Source of the DNA: Streptomyces sp. MMG1121
Lineage (GTDB): Bacteria > Actinomycetota > Actinomycetes > Streptomycetales > Streptomycetaceae
NCBI RefSeq assembly: GCF_001280015.1
Contig: NZ_LGDV01000038.1
Location: 248,001 to 312,000, forward strand
DNA: 64,000 nt
Reading direction: 5' to 3'
How positions within the stretch are numbered: position 1 is the stretch's first letter; each line of letters starts with the position of its first letter. The notes under the pieces were generated by a model. It had not been told where the DNA came from and searched no databases. It saw only the letters and a list, made by a program, of their open reading frames with translations. This document shows, piece by piece, positions 36,023 to 47,052 of the stretch. The position numbers and the translations under genes are program-made.

Positions 36023-38324
36023 ACTCCCGTCCGGGGGCCAGGACGTCGGTCCATCGGCCGGCAGGCAGCGACAGCTGGGTCTCCCGCCAGCCGCCCGCCT
36101 CCGCCAGCCGCAGGGACAGCCGCGTCACCGCCGTGATCACCTCTCCGGAGCGCGCGTAGGCCACACAGTGCTCGGCCGCCGGACCGTCGGCAGCGAGCGG
36201 GGTGTACGTCGCCGTCGTGCCGAAGACGCCGGGGCGGCGGGCGCGCAGGCGCAGTGCCGCCGACGTCAGGGCGTCCTTCTCGCCCGGCGTCCCGGGCGGG
36301 AACGACACCGGCCGCCGGTTGTCCGGGTCCACCAGGGCCCGGTACTCGCCCTCCGTGCCCTGGTACACGTCCGGCACCCCCGGCATCGTCAGCTGGACCA
36401 GCGCGGTGCCGAGGACGTTGGCCCGGATGTGCGGCTCCGACGCCTTGCGGAAGGCCGCCACACGCTCGCCCGGCGGTCCGCACGGCCCGGCGGCGACGAA
36501 GGCGGCCACCGCCTCCTCGTACGGCGGCTCCCGCTCCGTCCAGCTGGTGTACATGCCGGCCTCGCGCACGTGCTTCAGCAGCGCCTCCTGGACCCGCTCC
36601 TCGTCGGCGGGACCCAGCCCGAACACCGTCTGCCAGGCCGCCCAGGCCAGCTGCCCGTCCGGCGGGCCCTCCTCCGGCAGCGTCACCCCGGCGAGCAACT
36701 CCGCCCACCGCGCGGGGCATTCGGTCAGCACGGCCAGCGCCGCGCGGACGTCGGCGCTGCGCTTGGTGTCGTGTGTGGAGACGACCGTGCCGGTGGCCGG
36801 CCAGTCGCGCTGCACGCGCGCGCAGTAGGCGTGGAAGTCCTCGGGCGACACCCCCGGCTGCCCCGGATCGCCGCCCACCTCGGTCGCCGACAGCAGCGGC
36901 ACGTAGCGGTAGAACGCCGTGTCCTCCACCGACTTGGCGCGCAGTGCCGACGCGGTCTGCGCGAACCGGGTGCGCAACTCGGCCCGCCCGGCGCGGTCGC
37001 CCGTCACCGCCCCGGCCTCCTCCCCGGGTGACTCCACGAGCAGCCGTCGTACGACGTCCACGGCCCCGGCCTCCTCGGGCACGACGAAGGCGTACCGGGC
37101 CTCGGCGGCGGCCTCCTCGGTGACGGCGGCGGCCAGGTCGGCGCTCGTGTACGGCCGGTACACCCGCATCCGGACCAGCAGTTCCACCAGGGCCGTGCGC
37201 AGCGCCCAGGGCGCCCGGTCGCGCAGTGTGAGGTCCGGCGAGGCGGCGCACAGCCGGGCGGCCACCCGGGTGAGGCGGTCCGTCTCGGCGGCCAGCTCAT
37301 GGGTGAGCACCTTGTAGGCGGCCCGGCGCACCGTGGCCTCCCAGTTCCCGCCCCGGTCGGTCTGCGGCGCCGCGGACCGCCGGTAGTGCGCGAGGAGTTC
37401 ACCGGCCCCGGCCCGGTCCGTGAACAGGCCGTCGACCTGGCGCAGGGCGTCGTAACCCGTGGTGCCCGCGACGGGCCAGGACGGCGGCAGGTGTTCGCCG
37501 TCGGCGAGGATCTTCTCCACCACCGTCCAGCGTCCGCCGGTCGCCTCGTGCAGCCGCGCGAGATAGCCGCCGGGGTCGGCGAGTCCGTCGGGGTGGTCGA
37601 CGCGCAGCCCGTCGAGCACGCCCTCCCGGAGCAGCTGGAGGATCTTGGCGTGGGTGGCGTCGAACACCTCCGGGTCCTCCACGCGCACCCCGATCAGCTC
37701 CGAGATGCTGAAGAAGCGCCGGTAGTTCAGCTCGGTGCGGGCCAGCCGCCACCACACCGGGCGGTACCACTGGGCATCCAGCAGCTCCGGCAGCGGCAGG
37801 CCCTCGGTGCCCGGGCGCAGCGGGAAGGCGTGGTCGTGGTAGCGCAGTACGCCACCGTCGACCTGGAGGTGCTCGCCTTCGGTGCCGACCGGGCCGCCGA
37901 GCACCGGCAGCAGCAGCCGCCCGTCCCCGGCCTCCCAGTCGATGTCGAACCACCGCGCGTAGGGCGAGTCGGGCCCCTCGCGCAGCACCTCCCACAGGGC
38001 GTGGTTGTGCCGGGGTGCCATCGCCATGTGGTTCGGCACGATGTCCACGACCAGGCCCAGACCGTGCTCCCGCGCGGTCCGCGCCAGTGCCCGCAGGCCC
38101 TCCTCGCCGCCCAGTTCCTCGCGTACGCGCGCGTGGTCCACCACGTCGTAGCCGTGCGCGGAGCCGGGCACGGTCTCCAGGACGGGGGACAGGTGCAGAT
38201 GCGAGACACCGAGCGACGCCAGGTACGGCACCGCCGCCGCGGCGGCGGTGAACGGGAACGCCGGCTGGAGCTGGAGCCGGTAGGTGGCCGTGGGCACGGA
38301 TGGTCCGGTTCGCGCAGACGTCAT
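35946..38324 (-). CDS. treY: maltooligosyl trehalose synthase
   Basis: A 792-residue GH13 enzyme that isomerises the terminal alpha-1,4 bond of maltodextrins to alpha-1,1. Typical N-terminus PTATYRLQLQPAFPFTAAAA, then HGYDVVDHARVREELGG, DIVPNHMAMA and RRFFSISELIGVRVEDPEVF. Nucleophile region DGLRVDHPDGLADP and acid VVEKILADGEHLP follow. It works with TreZ, and with TreX to supply linear maltodextrin from glycogen. It is divergent from the MFS gene. Confidence 0.95.
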   Translation of the reverse strand: MTSARTGPSVPTATYRLQLQPAFPFTAAAAAVPYLASLGVSHLHLSPVLETVPGSAHGYDVVDHARVREELGGEEGLRALARTAREHGLGLVVDIVPNHMAMAPRHNHALWEVLREGPDSPYARWFDIDWEAGDGRLLLPVLGGPVGTEGEHLQVDGGVLRYHDHAFPLRPGTEGLPLPELLDAQWYRPVWWRLARTELNYRRFFSISELIGVRVEDPEVFDATHAKILQLLREGVLDGLRVDHPDGLADPGGYLARLHEATGGRWTVVEKILADGEHLPPSWPVAGTTGYDALRQVDGLFTDRAGAGELLAHYRRSAAPQTDRGGNWEATVRRAAYKVLTHELAAETDRLTRVAARLCAASPDLTLRDRAPWALRTALVELLVRMRVYRPYTSADLAAAVTEEAAAEARYAFVVPEEAGAVDVVRRLLVESPGEEAGAVTGDRAGRAELRTRFAQTASALRAKSVEDTAFYRYVPLLSATEVGGDPGQPGVSPEDFHAYCARVQRDWPATGTVVSTHDTKRSADVRAALAVLTECPARWAELLAGVTLPEEGPPDGQLAWAAWQTVFGLGPADEERVQEALLKHVREAGMYTSWTEREPPYEEAVAAFVAAGPCGPPGERVAAFRKASEPHIRANVLGTALVQLTMPGVPDVYQGTEGEYRALVDPDNRRPVSFPPGTPGEKDALTSAALRLRARRPGVFGTTATYTPLAADGPAAEHCVAYARSGEVITAVTRLSLRLAEAGGWRETQLSLPAGRWTDVLAPGREFTGDTRVADLFEHVPVVLLERVGEE

Positions 38325-38393
38325 GGAAACCTACGTACCCAGCCCGTCGTGTTTCGTGTCATCGGTCCCTGCCCGCGCCCCTGCGCGCGTGCC

Positions 38394-38399
38394 TAGGTT
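38394..38399 (+). promoter_or_regulatory. -10-like element of a probable leaderless transcript (MFS gene)
   Basis: TAGGTT is followed by 6 bases and then the ATG at 38406, so transcription would start at or next to the start codon. No clear -35 box is seen. Confidence 0.45.
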
Positions 38400-38405
38400 C
38401 GAGCG

Positions 38406-39707
38406 ATGGGGACAACGGGGAAGCCGGTCCGGCGCCGTACACGGGACACCTACCGTGAGGTGATCGCGCTGACCGGGCCGCTGCTGCCGTGCGTGTCGTT
38501 CCTGGGCCGGCTGCCGACGGCGACGATCCAGTTCGGCAGCGTGCTGCTCGTCGCCCGGACGAGCGGATCCCTGTCCGCCGCGGGGCTGACCGGCGGGGCG
38601 CTCGCGCTCGGGCAGGTGGCCTGCGGGCCGGTGGTGGGGCGGCTCGCGGACCGGCACGGGCAGCGCAGGGTCGTCCTGGCCTTCTCGCTCGCCAACGCGG
38701 TCGCGGTGACCGTCCTGGTCGCCGGCGCCCTCACAGGCCTGCCCACGGCCGTCCTGGCCCTCCTGGGGGCCGCCGCGGGTGGCACCGTGCCGCTCGTGGG
38801 CCCGCTGGCCCGCGCCCGTCTGGTCGCGCTCGCCCGCCGCTCCGGCGCCCCCGAGGCCACCGTCGGCGTCGCGCTGTCCTTCGAGAGCACCCTGGACGAG
38901 ATCTCCTTCGTCCTCGGTCCGGCCCTGGTCGGGATCGCCTCGGTCCTCGCCCATCCGGCGTACGCGATGGGCGGCGCGGCCCTGCTGGTGGCGGTGTGCG
39001 GCAGTGCCTTCGCCCTCCACCCGACCGCCCTGGCCGTCGCGCCCGCGTCCGCGGGCCGCGACCCCGCACGCGCGCGTGCACGGGCCGCGCTCACCCCCAT
39101 GCCCAACTGCGTCCACTCGCTGCGCGCCTCCCTCGCCCTCCAGGGCGCCATGTTCGGTGCCTGCCAGGCAGGCATCACCGCGCTCACGGCCCGGCTCGGG
39201 CAGGAGAACCAGGCGGGGCTCGTGTACGCCGCCATGGGCGTGATGAGCGCCGCGGCCGGGCTGGGCATGGCCTGCGTGCCCGCCCGCCTCGGTCTCCCGC
39301 CGCGCTGGCGGCTGGCCACAGCGGCGGCCCTCGTGCTGTCGCTGCCGCTGCTGCGTACGCAGAGCCTGGCCGGTCTGTACGCCGTGGTCACCGTGCTCGG
39401 GGTCGCCTACGCACCGCACCTGATCACGGTGTTCGGGCTCATCGAACGCGCGGTGCCGCCGACACGGCTCGCCGAGGCGATGGCGGTCGCCACCAGCGCC
39501 CTCGTCGGCGGCCAGGCCCTGTCTGTCGCCGTGACCGGCCGCCTCACCGACGCCTACGGTCCCCGCGCGGCCTTCGCGGTGGCGAGCACGGCCGCAGCGC
39601 TCACCTTCGTCATCGCGCTGACGGCCCGCCCGACGACGTACTCCGGACGGGCCAAAAACGCCTCACGCGCGCGTGTGCAGGACGAACGGGCCCGCACGAA
39701 CCCGTGA
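38406..39707 (+). CDS. MFS transporter
   Basis: A 433-residue integral membrane protein with about 12 hydrophobic segments. The MFS loop GRLADRHGQRRVVLAF between helices 2 and 3 is present. A basic central loop (PASAGRDPARARARAALTP) and a charged C-terminus lie in the cytoplasm. It is a drug/metabolite exporter-like type; substrate unknown. It lies convergent to treX with only 4 bases between the genes. Confidence 0.88.
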   Translation: MGTTGKPVRRRTRDTYREVIALTGPLLPCVSFLGRLPTATIQFGSVLLVARTSGSLSAAGLTGGALALGQVACGPVVGRLADRHGQRRVVLAFSLANAVAVTVLVAGALTGLPTAVLALLGAAAGGTVPLVGPLARARLVALARRSGAPEATVGVALSFESTLDEISFVLGPALVGIASVLAHPAYAMGGAALLVAVCGSAFALHPTALAVAPASAGRDPARARARAALTPMPNCVHSLRASLALQGAMFGACQAGITALTARLGQENQAGLVYAAMGVMSAAAGLGMACVPARLGLPPRWRLATAAALVLSLPLLRTQSLAGLYAVVTVLGVAYAPHLITVFGLIERAVPPTRLAEAMAVATSALVGGQALSVAVTGRLTDAYGPRAAFAVASTAAALTFVIALTARPTTYSGRAKNASRARVQDERARTNP

Positions 39708-39711
39708 CCCG

Positions 39712-41829
<2,118 letters not shown>

Positions 41830-42193
41830 GGAGATGACTCTCCCAGGTGTGCCGCCCGCCCGGGGCCGCGTCGGCCCCCGAGTCTCCCGAAAGTGACGAA
41901 ACCTCTGGTCGCCCGGGCCCACGTCCGGGTCCGCCGGCAGCTGTCCCGGCGCCGCCGACGAGCCCTGACGGCGCGTCGGCAAGGCCGCGGCGGCACCCCG
42001 CGGGGAACCGGTGTGATGAATCCGCTCACTCCGTGTGACAAGGCGTCATGGAACGGCCGTTGACACAGGCAGAGTTGAGCAAAACAGTTGGACGATCGAC
42101 CTGTCCATCCGGCTGCACCGCCGACCGCTCCCGGAGTACCCTTCCTTGATCGTTGAGACGGGAAAGGCCCGGGGGACGGAAGGCGGTGCACGG
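41830..42193. other. divergent intergenic region (treX / HEPN gene)
   Basis: About 360 bases without a supportable gene. A TTGACA at 42060-42065 on the plus strand is a possible -35 box for the HEPN gene, but no convincing -10 follows at normal spacing. Confidence 0.4.
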
Positions 42194-43432
42194 GTGGGCT
42201 CGGGAGGGCTGGAGCTGCCCCCTGGTGACGAGGGTCACGAGGGGAGCTCCACAGACGTCCCGCCCGGCGCGGTGTCCCTGGCCCGGCCGATGGACGCAGG
42301 ATCCATCGGGCCGGAGCTGGACTGGGACGCCGACGCCTGGCGCGAGGTGCGCACCCGCGCCCAGCGGGCCGGCCGGGCCTATATCTGGCTGAACCTCGTG
42401 GAACAGCGGCTGCGCGCGGTCGTGGCCGCCGTCCTGCGCCCCATCTACGAACCCGTCCACGGGGACGACTGGGTGGTCGCCGCGGCCGGACCGGCCGGGC
42501 AGGAGTGGGTTCAGCGCGCCGTCGCCGTCCGCGAAGTCAGCCGCCGCAAGGGCTACTTGCTGGACCCGGCCGACGACAACGTGCTCAGCTTTCTGACCTT
42601 GCCGCAGCTGCGCGAGCTGATGGTGCAGCACTGGCCGTGCTTCGAGCCGTACTTCGACGAGCGCCGCGACCTCGAACTCGCCCTGGACGAGCTGGAGGTC
42701 ACGCGCAACGTCGTCTCCCGCAACCGGGCCCTGTCCGGGGCGGTCCTCAGCCAGGCCGAGCGGGCCTCGGCGCGGCTGCTGGAGATGCTCGGCGCGGGTG
42801 GTGACGTGCCTTCCGCGCGCCGGCTGCCCGTCGACGCGGTCGAGGACCTGGTCGGCGACCGGTACGCCGACGTGGTCGCCGTGCATTCCGACCGGGTGCG
42901 GCTCATGCGCCAGTTCCCGGCCGAGGACCTTTTCGCCGGCGCGCGCCGCCTGGACGCCATCGGTATCGGGCTCAACCTGCTGGTGCAGAACTTCTCCGGG
43001 CGCCGCCTGATCCGCCTGGCCGAGTCCGGCTGCCGGGTCCGGCTGCTGTTCCTGAACCCGGCGTCCAGCGCGGTCAAGCGCCGCGAGCGCGAACTGGGTA
43101 TGAAACGGGGCGAACTGGGCCGCTCGATCGAGATGAACATCCTGCACATGCGCCGGGTCCGGTCCCGACTGCGCGACCCGGGCGCCTTCGAGATCCAGGT
43201 GTACGACGAGACGCCCCGCTTCACCGCCTACCTGGTGGACGGCGACGGCGCCGACGGGATCGCCGTGGTCCAGTCCTATCTGCGCGGCGCCCGGGGCATG
43301 GAATCGCCGGTGCTGGTGCTGCGCAACGGCGGCAAGCTGGTCAAGTCGGATGACATGAGCGAAGCCGGACTCTTCCCGACATATCGGGAGGAATTCGAGC
43401 TGTCTTGGGTGGATTCGCGCCCTGTGTCCTGA
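42194..43432 (+). CDS. SAV2148-family HEPN-domain protein
   Basis: A 412-residue protein of a family strongly conserved in Streptomyces. It begins MGSGGLELPPGDEGHEGSST and contains DADAWREVRTRAQRAGRAYI, LNLVEQRLRAVVAAVLRPIY and LVQNFSGRRLIRLAESGC. GTG 42194 is chosen because it gives the family N-terminus; GGAAGG lies 10 bases upstream. HEPN domains often cleave or bind RNA, but the R-x4-6-H nuclease motif cannot be assigned with confidence here. The function is unknown. The next gene is a DEDDh exonuclease 100 bases downstream. Confidence 0.85.
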   Translation: MGSGGLELPPGDEGHEGSSTDVPPGAVSLARPMDAGSIGPELDWDADAWREVRTRAQRAGRAYIWLNLVEQRLRAVVAAVLRPIYEPVHGDDWVVAAAGPAGQEWVQRAVAVREVSRRKGYLLDPADDNVLSFLTLPQLRELMVQHWPCFEPYFDERRDLELALDELEVTRNVVSRNRALSGAVLSQAERASARLLEMLGAGGDVPSARRLPVDAVEDLVGDRYADVVAVHSDRVRLMRQFPAEDLFAGARRLDAIGIGLNLLVQNFSGRRLIRLAESGCRVRLLFLNPASSAVKRRERELGMKRGELGRSIEMNILHMRRVRSRLRDPGAFEIQVYDETPRFTAYLVDGDGADGIAVVQSYLRGARGMESPVLVLRNGGKLVKSDDMSEAGLFPTYREEFELSWVDSRPVS

Positions 43433-43532
43433 TGTAGCCATCTGGGTAAGCGGAAGGCTGCCCTCGGATTGTCAGTGCCGCGTGCGAGGGTGGAGGCACT
43501 GGGGGAAAGCACCACCGAGAAGGGGGGCCGCC

Positions 43533-44258
43533 ATGGGCTGGCACCGTGAGCTGCTGATCGGCTTCGACCTGGAGACGACCGGCACGGATCCGCACGAGGC
43601 GCGCATCGTCACCGGCGCGGTGATCGAGGTCAGGGCCGGTGAGCCCGTGGGGCGCCGGGAATGGCTGGCCGATCCGGGCGTGGAGATCCCGGCCGACGCG
43701 GTGGCGGTGCACGGCATCAGCACCGAACGCGCGGCGGCGGAGGGCCGGCCCGCCGACCAGGTGGCCGACGCCCTCGCCGAGGCCCTCACCGGGTACTGGA
43801 AGGCGGGCGTTCCGGTCGTCGCCTACAACGCGGCCTTCGACCTCACCCTGCTCTCCGCCGAGCTGCGGCGGCACAGCCTGCCGTCGCTCTCCGACCGGCT
43901 GGGCGGCGCCCCGCCCGCCCCGGTCGTCGACCCCTACACCATCGACCGCTGGGCCGACCGCTACCGCCGTGGCAAGCGGAACCTGGAAGCGGTCTGCGCC
44001 GAGTACGGCATAGTGCTCGACGCGGCCCACGACGCCTCGGCCGACGCCCTCGCCGCGGGCCGCCTGGCCGGTGCGATAGCCGAGCGTCACCCGAAGATCG
44101 CGTCCCTGAGCCCGGCCGAACTGCACCAGCGGCAGATCGAGTGGTACGCACAGTGGGCGGCGGACTTCCAGGCGTTCCTGCGCCGCAAGGGGGAGCCGGA
44201 CGCGGTGATCGACGGCGCGTGGCCGCTGCGGGAGTTGACCGAGAGCCAGCCGGCTTAG
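43533..44258 (+). CDS. DnaQ-like 3'-5' exonuclease (DEDDh)
   Basis: A 241-residue exonuclease similar to DNA polymerase III epsilon. ExoI LIGFDLETTGTDP (D12, E14), ExoII VAYNAAFDLTLLSAEL and ExoIII AHDASADALAAGR (His and Asp) are present. The C-terminal 65 residues (HPKIASLSPAELHQRQIEWY, then AQWAADFQAFLRRKG) form a helical extension seen in actinobacterial versions. AAGGGGGG precedes the ATG. It would act in DNA repair or proofreading as a stand-alone protein. Confidence 0.9.
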   Translation: MGWHRELLIGFDLETTGTDPHEARIVTGAVIEVRAGEPVGRREWLADPGVEIPADAVAVHGISTERAAAEGRPADQVADALAEALTGYWKAGVPVVAYNAAFDLTLLSAELRRHSLPSLSDRLGGAPPAPVVDPYTIDRWADRYRRGKRNLEAVCAEYGIVLDAAHDASADALAAGRLAGAIAERHPKIASLSPAELHQRQIEWYAQWAADFQAFLRRKGEPDAVIDGAWPLRELTESQPA

Positions 44259-44297
44259 CCGAGTCCCGCGCCCGTCGGGGCGCTCATGGCAACCCCG

Positions 44298-45161
44298 TCA
44301 GAACGGATACCACCGCACCGCTTCGTCCCCGTCCCGCAGCGACGCCACCCGGCGCCGGAACTCGGCCAGTGCCTTCGGATTGCTCGGCGCGTGCTGGGCC
44401 ACCCAGGCACAGCTGGCCGTCTCGCGGGCGCCGCGCAGCACCGCACAGCCCGCCCACTCCCGTACGTCCCAGCCGTAGGTCTCGGTGAAGGAGCCGTACG
44501 CCTCGTCGGGCAGCCCGTACCGGTCGCGGGAGAGGGCCATGACCACCAGGTCGTGCTCGCGCAGATCGGCCGCGAAGGTCTCCAGGTCGACCAGGACCGG
44601 CCCGTCCGGACCGATGTGCACATTGCGGGGCAGCGCGTCGCCGTGGATGGGACCCGGGGGCAGCTGGGGCGTCAGCGCGGCCGCGGCCGCCGCGAAACCG
44701 TCCCGGCGCGCGCGGAGATACGCCGCGTCCTCGGGGTCGATCGCGGCACCCGCCAGCCGCAGCCAGCGCTCCACACCGCCCAGCGGCTCGCGGGGCGGCA
44801 AAGCGAAAGGGGGAGAGGGCAGTGCGTGCACCATCCGCAGCAGCCGCGCCAGATCCCGTGGCCCGGCGGGGCGTTCGGGGTCGGGCAGCCGGTGCCATAC
44901 GGTCACCGGGTGCCCCTCGACCAGGCGCGGCTTCGGCTCGGCCGCCCGCACCGCCGGTACGCCCGCCTCGGCCAGCCAGCCGGCGATGTCCAGCTCGCGC
45001 CGGGCCCGCTCCAGCAGCTCGGCGTCGCGGCCCACCTTCACCACCAGGTCCCCGGCGGCGAACACCGCGTTCTCGCCGAGGGCGAGGAGTTGCGCGTCCC
45101 CGGCCGGGCCCGGCAGTGCGCCCGCCGCGGCCAGTACGTCCCGTGCCCGTGCCTCGTCCAT
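44298..45161 (-). CDS. aminoglycoside phosphotransferase/homoserine kinase-like kinase
   Basis: A 287-residue APH-type kinase: LGENAVFAAGDLVVKVGRDA (N-lobe Lys), PIHGDALPRNVHI (catalytic Asp, Asn) and PVLVDLETFAADLREHD (metal Asp). The substrate is unknown. It is convergent with the exonuclease gene and divergent from the sugar transporter operon. Confidence 0.85.
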   Translation of the reverse strand: MDEARARDVLAAAGALPGPAGDAQLLALGENAVFAAGDLVVKVGRDAELLERARRELDIAGWLAEAGVPAVRAAEPKPRLVEGHPVTVWHRLPDPERPAGPRDLARLLRMVHALPSPPFALPPREPLGGVERWLRLAGAAIDPEDAAYLRARRDGFAAAAAALTPQLPPGPIHGDALPRNVHIGPDGPVLVDLETFAADLREHDLVVMALSRDRYGLPDEAYGSFTETYGWDVREWAGCAVLRGARETASCAWVAQHAPSNPKALAEFRRRVASLRDGDEAVRWYPF

Positions 45162-45271
45162 CGTGCCTCCGTGCGCTCGGATCTCCCCGGCCAGTCTCGC
45201 ATTCGCACAGGTCGGACGGCGTGCCGGCCCGTGTGCGCGGTCCCTTGACGCGATCCCCGACCTTCACGACC

Positions 45272-46222
45272 ATGAGCACGTCAATCGAAGCAGGCAAAGG
45301 GGCTGATTTCGTGACATCAGTGGTTGAAGTGTTACGGCCGAGCGGTCGCCGTGCCGCTGATCGCGGTGCCTGGTTCCTCGTCCTGCCCGCCCTGATTCCC
45401 ATCCTGCTGTTCAGCGTGGGCCCGCTGCTGTACGGCATCCTGCTGGCGTTCACCGACGCCCAGTCCGGCCGCACCCAGGCCACCCGGTGGATCGGCGCCC
45501 TCAACTTCCAGGACCTGCTCCACGACACGCTGTTCTGGGAGTCGTTCCGGATCGGACTGGTCTGGGCGGTGGGCGTGACCGTCCCCCAGTTCCTGCTGGC
45601 GCTCGGGCTCGCCCTGCTCCTCGCCCAGGACCTACGGCTGCGCTGGGCGGCCCGCGCCCTCGCCATCGTGCCCTGGGCGATGCCCGAGGTCGTCGTCGGC
45701 ATCATGTGGCGGCTCGTCTACAACCCGGACGCGGGCGTCCTCAACGAGACGCTGCGCGACCTCGGCCTCGGCGACGGGCGCGACTGGCTCAGCGGCCTGG
45801 CCACGGCCCTGCCCGCGGTGATCGTGGTCGGCGTCTGGGCCGGTCTGCCGCAGACCACGGTTGCCCTGCTCGCCGGAGTGCAGAACGTACCGGGCGAACT
45901 CCACGAGGCGGCCGCCGTGGACGGCGCGGGCGCCTGGCGCCGCTTCCACGCGGTCACCTGGCCCGCGCTCAGACCGGTGGCCCTCGCCATCACCGCGCTG
46001 AACCTCATCTGGAACCTCAACTCCTTCGCCCTGGTCTACGTGCTCACCAACGGCGGCCCCGGCGGAAAGACCCGGCTGCCCATGCTGTTCGCCTACGAAG
46101 AGGCCTTCCGCTACGGCCAGTTCGGGTACGCGGCGGCCATGGGATGCGTGCTCGTCGCCGTGGTCTCGGTACTGCTCGCGGTGTTCCTGGCCGGCCGGCT
46201 GGGGGGAGGTGCGGACGCATGA
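45272..46222 (+). CDS. sugar ABC transporter permease (MalF/CUT1 type)
   Basis: A 316-residue permease with about six helices (WFLVLPALIPILLFSVGPLL, then PQFLLALGLALLLAQDL and others). The cytoplasmic EAA loop is ELHEAAAVDGAGAWRRFHAV. It has the CUT1 family C-terminus NSFALVYVLTNGGPGGKT. ATG 45272 is used; a GTG at 45311 is a possible shorter start. The second permease follows with an ATGA overlap. No ATPase gene is present, so a shared MsiK-type ATPase encoded elsewhere is expected. Confidence 0.9.
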   Translation: MSTSIEAGKGADFVTSVVEVLRPSGRRAADRGAWFLVLPALIPILLFSVGPLLYGILLAFTDAQSGRTQATRWIGALNFQDLLHDTLFWESFRIGLVWAVGVTVPQFLLALGLALLLAQDLRLRWAARALAIVPWAMPEVVVGIMWRLVYNPDAGVLNETLRDLGLGDGRDWLSGLATALPAVIVVGVWAGLPQTTVALLAGVQNVPGELHEAAAVDGAGAWRRFHAVTWPALRPVALAITALNLIWNLNSFALVYVLTNGGPGGKTRLPMLFAYEEAFRYGQFGYAAAMGCVLVAVVSVLLAVFLAGRLGGGADA

Positions 46223-47052
46223 GGACCCGCCGTGCTGCACGCGCCGGGCAGTACGCCGCCCTGCTCGGCTATCTGGTCTTCCTCGCCTTCCCGCTGTTGT
46301 GGCTGCTGTCCACCGCGCTCAAGTCACCGCGCGAGCTGGCCAGTCTGCATCCGGCCTGGATCCCGCGCCATCCCACCCTGGTCAACGTCCGGCAGGCCTT
46401 CCAGGAGCAGCCGCTCGCGCACGCCGCCCTCAACTCCCTGCTGGTGGCACTCGCGACCGCCGCCGTCGCCGTACTGCTCGCGACCCCGATGGCGTACGTG
46501 ATGGCCCGCCACCGCACCCGGCTGACCAGGGCCGCCACGGGGTGGGTGGTGGTCAGCCAGGCGTTCCCCTTCGTGCTGGTGATCATCCCGCTGTTCCTGG
46601 TGCTGAAGAACCTGCGGCTCGTCGACTCCCTGGCCGGCCTGGTGGTGGTGTACGTCGTGTGGGCGCTGCCGTTCGCGCTGTGGATGCTCGTGGGCCATGT
46701 GCGGGCGGTCCCCGCCGGGTTGGAGGAGGCCGCGGCTGTGGACGGTGCCGGGCGGCTCAGAATCCTCGTGTCGGTGACGGTGCCGCTGCTGGCGCCGGGC
46801 ATCGCGGCGACGGCGCTGTTCGCGTTCGTCACCGCGTGGAACGAGTTCTTCTTCGCGCTCGTGCTGCTCAAGAGCCCGGGCAAGCAGACCCTGCCGGTCG
46901 TCCTCACCCACTTCATCGGCGCCGAGGGCGTGGCCGACCTCGGCCCGCTGGCCGCGGCCGCGTTCCTCGCCACGCTGCCCTCCCTGGCTGTCTTCGCACT
47001 GGTCCAGCGGCGGATCACGGCCGGCCTGCTCTCCGGGGCGGTGAAGAGCTGA
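46219..47052 (+). CDS. sugar ABC transporter permease (MalG/CUT1 type)
   Basis: A 277-residue permease with six helices and EAA loop GLEEAAAVDGAGRLRILVSV. The C-terminal region TAWNEFFFALVLLKSPGKQT is typical of MalG-like proteins. It overlaps the upstream permease by 4 bp, and its stop overlaps the start of the binding-protein gene by one base (TGATG), so the three are translationally coupled. Confidence 0.9.
   Translation: MRTRRAARAGQYAALLGYLVFLAFPLLWLLSTALKSPRELASLHPAWIPRHPTLVNVRQAFQEQPLAHAALNSLLVALATAAVAVLLATPMAYVMARHRTRLTRAATGWVVVSQAFPFVLVIIPLFLVLKNLRLVDSLAGLVVVYVVWALPFALWMLVGHVRAVPAGLEEAAAVDGAGRLRILVSVTVPLLAPGIAATALFAFVTAWNEFFFALVLLKSPGKQTLPVVLTHFIGAEGVADLGPLAAAAFLATLPSLAVFALVQRRITAGLLSGAVKS

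Noticed and set aside
43533..44258. Replicative DNA polymerase III epsilon
   Set aside because: Only the exonuclease motifs can be seen; whether it belongs to the replicase cannot be told from sequence, so it is called a DnaQ-like exonuclease.
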